Below are positions 1 to 5,713 of a DNA stretch of 7,112 nt, one piece after another. Below the pieces are notes generated by a model. It was not told where the DNA came from. It saw only the letters and a program-made list of their open reading frames with translations, and searched no databases. The stretch spans positions 86,799 to 93,910 of the forward strand of contig DHNG01000006.1 of the NCBI GenBank assembly GCA_002409405.1, written 5' to 3'. A program made the translations under genes and the position numbers. Source of the stretch: Flavobacteriales bacterium UBA5422. GTDB taxonomy: Bacteria > Bacteroidota > Bacteroidia > Flavobacteriales_D > Crocinitomicaceae. How positions within the stretch are numbered: the stretch's first letter is position 1; every line of letters starts with the position of its first letter.

Positions 1-15
1 TGAAGCCACTTTTAC

Positions 16-38
16 AAAAAACAGAACAATAACCTGTT
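16..38 (-). terminator. Possible weak intrinsic terminator of the small minus-strand gene
   Basis: Read on the minus strand, AACAG (38-34) and CTGTT (24-20) can form a 5-bp stem around a 9-nt loop. A run of six T follows (complement of A16-A21). The structure begins directly after the TAA stop of the small secreted-protein gene, which is where a terminator would be expected. The stem is short and low in GC, so it may not work alone. Confidence 0.3.
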
Positions 39-39
39 A

Positions 40-294
40 TTATTTTCTTCTTGACTTAATCGACCTGTCAACTGCCTCAATCTTTTTTAATCTGTCTGCA
101 TCAGCCAATACTGCTTTTATCTGAACATTTTGAACTTGATCCCCTTTTGCATGATACATTTCAACAGGTCTGTTTTTTACTTGTGCCGACATCAATCCGG
201 CTTTGGAGTAAGTCGCTTTTTCAGCCGTTTGTGCTGTAGCTGTTGTGAAAAATAAAAGGGAGCAGCCAAAGAATGCAATTTTGATTCGTTTCAT
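40..294 (-). CDS. Small secreted protein of unknown function (84 aa)
   Basis: I do not recognise this protein. The chosen start (ATG at 294-292) gives a textbook signal peptide: basic n-region MKRIK, hydrophobic core about residues 6-18, and an A-x-A-Q cleavage region near residues 19-22 (TATAQ, as is common in Bacteroidota). An in-frame ATG at 324 would add ten charged residues (MSRDVLKQED) in front of the signal peptide. It is possible but less likely. The mature part is about 62 residues, polar, without further membrane segments or cysteines. It has a predicted helical stretch (about 58-78) and a very basic end (RSIKSRRK). The only Cys (Cys11) lies inside the hydrophobic core and is not a good lipobox. 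The protein is probably periplasmic or outer-membrane associated. The gene is divergent from the EI24-like gene, with 115 bp between the two starts. The signal peptide argues that the gene is real; its function is unknown. Confidence 0.6.
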   Translation of the reverse strand: MKRIKIAFFGCSLLFFTTATAQTAEKATYSKAGLMSAQVKNRPVEMYHAKGDQVQNVQIKAVLADADRLKKIEAVDRSIKSRRK

Positions 295-365
295 ATCTTC
301 TTGTTTTAATACATCTCTTGACATTTTTCAAAAACAATGCCAAAAACATGTTTCTCTTTTATGAA

Positions 366-394
366 TTGGAGATTAATGTATTTTATTAAATTCG
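366..394 (+). promoter_or_regulatory. Candidate Bacteroidota-type promoter for the EI24-like/mutAB run
   Basis: A TTG (366-368, -33-like) is followed after 18 bp by TAAATTCG (387-394). This matches the Bacteroidota -7 consensus TAnnTTTG at all but one fixed position (T to C). The spacing lies in the range reported for this promoter class. Initiation about 7 nt downstream would leave a leader of roughly 10 nt before the ATG at 410, which is short but acceptable. This is pattern matching only. Confidence 0.35.
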
Positions 395-409
395 CAAGTC
401 ATTAGAACT

Positions 410-1159
410 ATGAAAAAAAGCATTCATTACCATCTGGAAGCAATAAAGGATACGTTTGATCAGTTGTCAAAAGGTAATTTCCTGATTTATTTTTTACCTG
501 GAGCAGTCATAACACTGTTCTTTTTATTCTTTAACATATTGCTCAGTTTCATTTTCGGGTCGTCAGAACCTGTGACAGAAGATACCGGGTGGTTTACTAC
601 AGCATTCAGCAAAATAGGTTCAGTCGTAGATTTTATACTGACTCAGATTTATATTTTTTTCATCCTGACTCTACTTTCTCCGTTTAATACCATTCTTTCG
701 GAAAAGTTGGATTCGAAATTAACCGGACAGAAGTTCAATTTCAGTTTTGCACGATTGATCAATGACTTTTTACGGATGATCTTTATTGTAATATTGGTCA
801 TTATTATGGAATTTTTCATCCTGGGAATCTGGTGGTTTTTCTGCTGGATCTTCAATATTGATGACACCATTGTATACAAAATTATCACCTTTTTAATTGG
901 TGCATTTTTCTTTGGTTTTTCATTTTATGATCACAGTTTGGAACGCTATGAAGTAAATGTATTCGGAAGTATCGGATTTGCATTTTCTAACATACTGATG
1001 CTGACAATTACAGGCACGCTCTTTAAATTGTTGTATTATTTTCCTTACTTTTGGGAGGTCTCTTATATAGGAATAATAATTGCACCGGTAATAACAACGA
1101 TGATCTCTACGATTGTATATTTACGATTCAACAACAAATATCCGCGTATCAACAACTGA
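410..1159 (+). CDS. EI24/CysZ-like (DUF540) integral membrane protein
   Basis: This is a 249-aa polytopic inner-membrane protein. Hydrophobic segments lie at about residues 25-50, 72-91, 121-148, 154-174, 188-209 and 214-238, consistent with four to six membrane-embedded helices. Features typical of the EI24/CysZ family are visible. An amphipathic N-terminal segment is followed by a G-x-F-x-x-Y-x-x-P-G entry into the first helix (residues 22-31). A loop with the pattern P-F-N-x-x-L-S-E-K follows a membrane segment (residues 91-99). A FSFYDHSLERY stretch (170-180) corresponds to the family's conserved Tyr/Asp...Leu-Glu-Arg region after the fourth hydrophobic segment. CysZ in Gammaproteobacteria takes up sulfate; Bacteroidota members are mostly uncharacterised, so I give no symbol and do not infer sulfate transport. 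The ATG at 410 is preceded by an A-rich leader without a Shine-Dalgarno sequence, normal for this phylum. mutA begins 23 bp after the stop on the same strand, so co-transcription is plausible. Confidence 0.8.
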   Translation: MKKSIHYHLEAIKDTFDQLSKGNFLIYFLPGAVITLFFLFFNILLSFIFGSSEPVTEDTGWFTTAFSKIGSVVDFILTQIYIFFILTLLSPFNTILSEKLDSKLTGQKFNFSFARLINDFLRMIFIVILVIIMEFFILGIWWFFCWIFNIDDTIVYKIITFLIGAFFFGFSFYDHSLERYEVNVFGSIGFAFSNILMLTITGTLFKLLYYFPYFWEVSYIGIIIAPVITTMISTIVYLRFNNKYPRINN

Positions 1160-1182
1160 TTTTCAAAAGCTAAGACAAAAGA

Positions 1183-2520
1183 ATGGACAATTTATTTGAA
1201 GAATTCGCAAAACCAGGCTACCAGGACTGGGTAAACCAGCTAATCAAAGACCTGAAAGGTCAGCCGGAAGAATTGATTCAACGCGATGACCAGATCGAAG
1301 AACTACAATTCAATTCATACCAACACCAGGATTCAAATAACACATCTCCGGTCAGCAGCTTGAACAACCCGTATATTCGCCAGGTATTCCGCAGCTCTAA
1401 CCAATGGGAAAACATAGGAAATGTTGTTGTAGTCAACGAGGAAACAGCAAATAAGCAAGCTCTTCAATACCTGAACATGGGTGCTACAGCCCTCCGGTTT
1501 GATGTACGGAAACACTCCAACTTAAATTGGGAACAATTGACTGCTGAAATTCAATTGGAATACATTGAAACAACAGTTGTTGTAAGTTCTTATAATCAGT
1601 TTTCCTCTATCCAAAGTAAATTATCTGGAAATAGATTTGACAACGTTTATTTCGAATTGGAATTATCTGATTTAAATCAAGATGAGTGGACTCATCTCGC
1701 TAATAACTTAAAGAAAAAACAACAATTCGCATTACTCGCAAACGGATACGCTATACAGCAGTGCGGTGCCACAACATGGCAGGAAATCAGTTATTCATTA
1801 GCTGTTGCCCATGAATACCTGGTACGTTTAACGGAATTGGGATTAACCGTCGACGAAGCAGCAGCGTGCATTCATTTTAATACCGGCGCAGGAGCACAGT
1901 ATTTTTATGAAATTGCCAAAATCAGGGCGTTGCGGATTTTATGGTCTCGGATTTTGGAAGAATATCAACCAACGCATGCGTGTACCTATGCAATGCGTGT
2001 TACAGGAATAACCGGATTTACCAATAAATCACTGAAAGATCCGTACACCAACTTGTTGCGGCAGACAACTGAAACAATGAGTTTGATTTTTGGTGGTGTA
2101 CATGCAGTATGTGTTCAACCATACGATACCTATTCAACAAAAGGTGCCACTACTCTGTCTACTCGTATGGCCGTAAACATTCCACTGATTTTACAGGAGG
2201 AAAGTTTTCTTGAGAAAGTAATTGATCCCTTGGGGGGAAGTTATACATTGGAATACCTGACCAATGAAATTGCAGATAAAGCATGGAATGAATTCAGGAA
2301 ATTGGAAGAATTCGGTGGAATTGAAAATGAAGCAGCGATCGCTTATCTGAGAACTACTGTTCAGCAAAAAGCAAAGTTGAGAAAACAACGAATTTCAGAC
2401 AAATCAGATACATTGATCGGAATTAACATCTTCCCTAACCCATCGGAAGAAAACAATGAATGGCTTTCCGTTGACACCTATCTCGGAATGCCCGGATTAA
2501 CTTTAGAACAGTCCATATAA
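1183..2520 (+). CDS. mutA: Methylmalonyl-CoA mutase small (beta) subunit, short form without B12 domain
   Basis: This is the non-catalytic partner of MutB in the heterodimeric cytoplasmic methylmalonyl-CoA mutase. The 445 residues correspond to the substrate-binding TIM-barrel half only. Recognisable landmarks aligned by eye to MutB are NPYIRQV (62-68, against RPWTIRQY), GYAIQQCGAT (188-197, against GYHMQEAGAT), FNTGAGAQYFYEIAKIRALRILW (about 232-254), and IDPLGGSYTLEYLT (347-360, against IDPSGGSYYIEKLT). The barrel Tyr is replaced by Val68 and the catalytic His by Ala190, so this subunit should be inactive on its own. The protein stops soon after IGINIFPNPSE (412-422). The linker and C-terminal cobalamin-binding domain found, in degenerate form, in the roughly 640-aa Propionibacterium small subunit are absent. 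A short small subunit like this is, to my knowledge, usual in Bacteroidota, so it is not a truncation here. mutB starts 10 bp after its stop, indicating co-transcription and probably coupled expression. Upstream of the ATG there is only an A-rich leader (AAGACAAAAGA). Confidence 0.95.
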   Translation: MDNLFEEFAKPGYQDWVNQLIKDLKGQPEELIQRDDQIEELQFNSYQHQDSNNTSPVSSLNNPYIRQVFRSSNQWENIGNVVVVNEETANKQALQYLNMGATALRFDVRKHSNLNWEQLTAEIQLEYIETTVVVSSYNQFSSIQSKLSGNRFDNVYFELELSDLNQDEWTHLANNLKKKQQFALLANGYAIQQCGATTWQEISYSLAVAHEYLVRLTELGLTVDEAAACIHFNTGAGAQYFYEIAKIRALRILWSRILEEYQPTHACTYAMRVTGITGFTNKSLKDPYTNLLRQTTETMSLIFGGVHAVCVQPYDTYSTKGATTLSTRMAVNIPLILQEESFLEKVIDPLGGSYTLEYLTNEIADKAWNEFRKLEEFGGIENEAAIAYLRTTVQQKAKLRKQRISDKSDTLIGINIFPNPSEENNEWLSVDTYLGMPGLTLEQSI

Positions 2521-2530
2521 ACAAACACAG

Positions 2531-4669
2531 ATGAGCAGAAAGACTTTCAAACATATCGACTGGAAAACAACAAATGCAACAGCAGCAACTGCTGATTCGG
2601 AGGTAGTATTTACGACTGCTGAACAGATTGAACTGAAGAACTATTATACGCATGAGGACATTGCGACCACCGAACACATCGGATATGTTTCAGGAATTGC
2701 ACCATTTTTAAGAGGTCCATATTCTTCCATGTACGCCATTCGCCCATGGACCATTCGTCAGTATGCCGGATTTTCTACAGCAGAAGAATCCAACGCATTC
2801 TACAGAAGAAACCTGGCTGCAGGACAAAAAGGACTTTCTGTTGCATTTGATCTGGCGACGCATCGGGGATATGATTCCGACCACCCGCGTGTATTCGGAG
2901 ACGTAGGAAAAGCAGGTGTTGCCATCGACTCTGTACTTGATATGAAGGTTTTGTTCGATCAAATTCCACTTGATGAAATGTCTGTCTCCATGACCATGAA
3001 CGGAGCCGTGATTCCCATTATGGCGTTTTATATTGTCGCAGCAGAAGAACAAGGGGTAAAGCAGGAGCAATTATCAGGAACTATACAGAATGACATCCTC
3101 AAAGAGTTCATGGTGCGTAACACCTACATCTACCCTCCTGACCCATCAATGAAAATTATTGCAGATATTTTTGAATACACGTCGAAATATATGCCGCGCT
3201 TCAATTCGATTTCCATATCCGGTTATCACATGCAGGAAGCAGGAGCTACGGCTGCAATCGAATTGGCATACACATTAGCGGATGGATTGGAGTACTTGCG
3301 TGCAGGAATCAAAGCAGGAATCAATATTGACGATTTTGCTCCGCGTCTCAGCTTCTTTTGGGCAATCGGAATGAATCACAACATGGAGATTGCTAAAATG
3401 CGTGCAGGACGAATGATCTGGGCAAAATTGGTGAAGCAATTCAACCCGAAAAGTGATAAGTCACTGGCATTAAGAACGCACTGTCAGACTTCCGGTTGGA
3501 GTTTAACAGAGCAAGATCCGTTCAACAATGTAGCAAGGACATGTGTAGAAGCATTAGGAGCTGCGCTCGGAGGAACACAATCTCTCCACACAAATGCATT
3601 GGATGAGGCTATTGCCTTACCAACGGATTTCTCAGCACGGATTGCACGAAATACACAAATTTACATACAGAAAGAAACAGGGATTACTGACTTTATCGAT
3701 CCTTCCGGAGGAAGCTATTACATTGAAAAACTGACCGAAGAATTGATTCAGCAAGCATGGAACCTAATTCAGGAAGTGGAAGAATTGGGAGGAATGGCCA
3801 AGGCGATTGAAACAGGTCTGCCGAAAATGCGCATTGAAGAAGCGGCGGCACGAAAACAAGCCCGAATTGATTCCGGTAAGGACATCATTGTTGGAGTTAA
3901 CCGCTACGAAGTAACAGATAATGACCCACTGGAAATTTTGGAAGTTGACAATGCAACTGTTCGCAATGCTCAGATTGAACGACTAACAAAAATGCGAGCA
4001 GAGAGAAACCCTGAAAAAGTACAACAGGCATTAACGAATCTGAAGCAGGCAGCTGCGACAGGAACAGGAAATTTATTAGCCCTGGCAATCGAATGTGCAC
4101 GGGAACGTGCTTCTTTGGGAGAAATTTCCGATGCAATGGAAGATGCATTCGGCCGCTTTAAAGCAACAATCAGATCCATCAGTGGTATTTATTCAGCGGA
4201 AGCTATGAACGATAAAGATTTTGAACTGGCAAAAGAAATGGTCGAACAGTTTACCAAGCTGGAGGGACGACGTCCTCGTATCATGATTGCGAAGATGGGG
4301 CAAGATGGCCATGACAGAGGGGCAAAAGTTGTTGCTACCGCTTATGCAGATATTGGTTTTGATGTAGACATCGGTCCTTTGTTTCAGACACCGGAAGAAG
4401 CTGCCCGACAGGCAATTGAAAATGATGTACACATCCTTGGTGTTTCTTCTTTGGCTGCAGGACATAAAACACTTGTTCCGCAAGTCATTGAAGAATTGAA
4501 GAAACAAGGAAGGGAAGATATCATGGTGGTTGCCGGAGGAGTAATTCCTCAGGGAGACTATGAATTTCTGGAAAAAGCCGGAGTGTTCGGGATTTATGGT
4601 CCAGGGACAAAAATATCAAAAGCAGCTCAGGATTTATTGCGTTTATTGATCCAAAGTGCCTCCGAGTAA
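2531..4669 (+). CDS. mutB: Methylmalonyl-CoA mutase large (alpha, catalytic) subunit
   Basis: This subunit (EC 5.4.99.2; also called scpA) catalyses the adenosylcobalamin-dependent radical interconversion of (R)-methylmalonyl-CoA and succinyl-CoA. Its 712 residues are full length for the family. The N-terminal TIM barrel (about 50-450) carries RGPYSSMYAIRPWTIRQYAGFS (61-82), lining the CoA channel. Tyr78, Arg196 (KEFMVRNTY) and Tyr232-His233 (GYHMQEAGAT) correspond to Tyr89, Arg207, Tyr243 and His244 of the Propionibacterium enzyme. A linker (about 460-575) leads to the Rossmann-like cobalamin domain (about 580-706). This holds the base-off/His-on motif D-x-H-x-x-G as DGHDRG (592-597), with His594 the predicted lower cobalt ligand and Lys588 and Asp592 its partners. 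Further B12-domain signatures are GVSSLAAGH (637-645), VAGGVIP (667-673) and YGPGT (689-693). The gene follows mutA by 10 bp. No MeaB/ArgK GTPase chaperone, epimerase or propionyl-CoA carboxylase gene is in the window, so these must lie elsewhere if present. Confidence 0.98.
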   Translation: MSRKTFKHIDWKTTNATAATADSEVVFTTAEQIELKNYYTHEDIATTEHIGYVSGIAPFLRGPYSSMYAIRPWTIRQYAGFSTAEESNAFYRRNLAAGQKGLSVAFDLATHRGYDSDHPRVFGDVGKAGVAIDSVLDMKVLFDQIPLDEMSVSMTMNGAVIPIMAFYIVAAEEQGVKQEQLSGTIQNDILKEFMVRNTYIYPPDPSMKIIADIFEYTSKYMPRFNSISISGYHMQEAGATAAIELAYTLADGLEYLRAGIKAGINIDDFAPRLSFFWAIGMNHNMEIAKMRAGRMIWAKLVKQFNPKSDKSLALRTHCQTSGWSLTEQDPFNNVARTCVEALGAALGGTQSLHTNALDEAIALPTDFSARIARNTQIYIQKETGITDFIDPSGGSYYIEKLTEELIQQAWNLIQEVEELGGMAKAIETGLPKMRIEEAAARKQARIDSGKDIIVGVNRYEVTDNDPLEILEVDNATVRNAQIERLTKMRAERNPEKVQQALTNLKQAAATGTGNLLALAIECARERASLGEISDAMEDAFGRFKATIRSISGIYSAEAMNDKDFELAKEMVEQFTKLEGRRPRIMIAKMGQDGHDRGAKVVATAYADIGFDVDIGPLFQTPEEAARQAIENDVHILGVSSLAAGHKTLVPQVIEELKKQGREDIMVVAGGVIPQGDYEFLEKAGVFGIYGPGTKISKAAQDLLRLLIQSASE

Positions 4670-4707
4670 AAAAACAGAGTGAATTTTTAATCCTGTCATT
4701 TTTTTAT

Positions 4708-4715
4708 TACCTTCG
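4708..4715 (+). promoter_or_regulatory. Candidate -7 promoter element for the TPR-like gene
   Basis: TACCTTCG at 4708-4715 matches the Bacteroidota -7 consensus TAnnTTTG except for one T-to-C change, the same variation as at 387-394. Initiation a few bases downstream would give a leader of about 40 nt before the ATG at 4763. No clear TTG lies at the expected distance upstream; only a T-rich stretch (4684-4688) does. A second, poorer candidate (TAACTTGA, 4741-4748) has a TTG just 13 bp upstream. Confidence 0.25.
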
Positions 4716-4762
4716 GCATGATTCTTGAACTTATGTGGACTAACTTGAAAAATTAAAAACAA

Positions 4763-5497
4763 ATGAAAAATATACTTAACACCCTAATTTTGTTTTTGGC
4801 AGTTAATACTGGTTTCAGCCAGAAAGAATACGATGATTTACGCATTCTTTACGCTGACGGGAACTATGAAAAATTAGCAAAAGTAGCGGATAAATACGCA
4901 AACTCAGACGACACAAAAAAAGATGCATGGCCTTATTTATGGCTATCCAAGGGATTGTATAAAATTCATGTAGGCGGAAGTACTGACCCTGTATTTAAGA
5001 ACGCATACAAAGAGTCCATCAATGCGATGAACAAGTGTATAAAGTTTGATAAAACAGGGACTGTTATCGCAGATCCTGATAACAAAGAATTTCTGGACCT
5101 ACTTCAAAGTTCTTTAGTAGAACAAATCGATAATGAGATAGCTGGTGGTAACTTCCGAAAAGCATACAGTTGGGTAACAACTTACAAAAAGATTTCTCCC
5201 AATCTGATCGGTCAGGTTCTGTTGGAGGGAGCGTGTAAGTTCCGTACAGATGATAAAACAACAGGATTCACATTGTGGAAAACAGCAGATGACCAGTTAA
5301 AAAGTCTGGACGATGCCTCAATCAAAACATGGTCTGAATCAGATAAAGAAATGTTGAAGATGGGTGTGATTCAAACTTCAGAATGCTATGTGTCGATCAA
5401 GAAAATAGAAAATGCACGTGTACTGCTGAATAAAGTAGCACAATGGTTTGAAAATGATGAAGAATTCAAAGAGGTATACAACAAAGTAGTTAACTGA
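4763..5497 (+). CDS. Secreted, probably TPR-like helical repeat protein of unknown function
   Basis: This 244-aa protein is not a family I recognise by name. Residues 1-19/20 form a signal peptide: MKN start, hydrophobic core ILNTLILFLAV, and a GFS-Q cleavage region typical of Bacteroidota. The mature protein should therefore be periplasmic or attached to the outer envelope. The remainder looks all-helical. Short helix pairs resemble tetratricopeptide repeats: about 22-46 (DDLRILYADGNYEKLAKVA), about 55-93, about 112-141 (EIAGGNFRKAYSWVTTYKK), and about 201-243, where a C-Y-V-S-I-K-K-I-E-N-A-R pattern precedes a closing helix. The small/aromatic spacing and the G-N-[FY]-x-K-[AL] turns support a TPR-like fold, but the repeats are degenerate. 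There is no catalytic motif. The start is supported by the signal peptide and an A-rich leader (GAAAAATTAAAAACAA). It has its own upstream gap (93 bp) and a strong terminator downstream, so it is probably monocistronic. A scaffold or assembly role would be inference from the fold alone. Confidence 0.7.
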   Translation: MKNILNTLILFLAVNTGFSQKEYDDLRILYADGNYEKLAKVADKYANSDDTKKDAWPYLWLSKGLYKIHVGGSTDPVFKNAYKESINAMNKCIKFDKTGTVIADPDNKEFLDLLQSSLVEQIDNEIAGGNFRKAYSWVTTYKKISPNLIGQVLLEGACKFRTDDKTTGFTLWKTADDQLKSLDDASIKTWSESDKEMLKMGVIQTSECYVSIKKIENARVLLNKVAQWFENDEEFKEVYNKVVN

Positions 5498-5519
5498 TTT
5501 GATACTTATTTTTTTATAC

Positions 5520-5549
5520 AAAGCCTTCTCAATTCGGGAAGGCTTTTTT
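5520..5549 (+). terminator. Strong intrinsic (Rho-independent) terminator
   Basis: AAAGCCTTC (5520-5528) is perfectly complementary to GAAGGCTTT (5538-5546). A T-G wobble (5529/5537) and a C-G pair (5530/5536) extend this to an 11-bp stem closed by the 5-nt loop AATTC. T-rich sequence (T5544-T5549) completes the structure. It sits 22 bp after the stop of the TPR-like gene and well upstream of the gyrB promoter, so it insulates gyrB from upstream transcription. The upstream run of T/A (5507-5520) could allow partial function on the minus strand, but no gene there would use it. Confidence 0.88.
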
Positions 5550-5665
5550 AGTTACCAAATTACCGTTTCCCCGATTTAAACGAATCATTTCAAAATCGTT
5601 AATTAATTGTTGATAAGTCTATCTAAGCCGCTTTGTTTTTAGTGGTTTTTACCATTTAAAATTCG

Positions 5666-5673
5666 TATTTTTG
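5666..5673 (+). promoter_or_regulatory. gyrB promoter, -7 element of Bacteroidota type
   Basis: TATTTTTG matches the Bacteroidota -7 consensus TAnnTTTG exactly and is followed by CA, as is frequent in this group. Initiation around 5680 would give a leader of about 30-35 nt before the gyrB start. No TTG lies 17-23 bp upstream; the nearest TTTG is at 5632-5635, 30 bp away, so the -33 element is poor or absent. The remainder of the 5550-5713 spacer is AT-rich (including TTAATTAA at 5599-5606), and I see nothing else defined in it. Confidence 0.55.
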
Positions 5674-5713
5674 CACGTTATAAAATATTTACATCAGGTC
5701 AAAAGGAAAGGCA

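Noticed and set aside
253..294. Possible lipoprotein signal (FFGC) in the small exported protein
   Set aside because: The Cys is at residue 11, inside the hydrophobic core, with Phe at -2 and -3. The hydrophobic stretch continues past it to a normal A-x-A-Q cleavage region.
40..324. Longer form of the small minus-strand gene starting at ATG 324
   Set aside because: The extra ten residues include four acidic or basic charges ahead of an otherwise ideal signal peptide. The ATG at 294 explains the N-terminus better, though the long form cannot be excluded.
1116..1123. TATATTTA near the end of the EI24-like gene as a possible mutA promoter
   Set aside because: It differs from TAnnTTTG at the last base, has no TTG at a fitting distance upstream, and lies in AT-rich coding sequence where such matches are common.
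1333..1515. Minus-strand open frame inside mutA
   Set aside because: The plus-strand frame aligns with methylmalonyl-CoA mutase throughout this stretch, and the antisense peptide shows no features of a protein.
2708..3070. A 120-codon open frame on the minus strand inside mutB, and several shorter ones inside mutA, mutB and gyrB
   Set aside because: They are antisense to strongly conserved enzyme genes, have odd composition (rich in Cys, His, Phe, Ser), no plausible start context and no recognisable domain. They are shadows of the real coding strand.
4670..4706. Possible terminator after mutB: ACAG (4674-4677) with CTGT (4693-4696) and a following run of seven T
   Set aside because: Only a 4-bp stem with a large loop. 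The T run is suggestive, but the hairpin is too weak to call.
5579..5600. Inverted repeat AACGA/TCGTT upstream of gyrB as an operator or DnaA-type site
   Set aside because: The arms are only 5 bp with a 12-nt separation, expected by chance in this composition. No match to a DnaA box (TTATCCACA) is present nearby.
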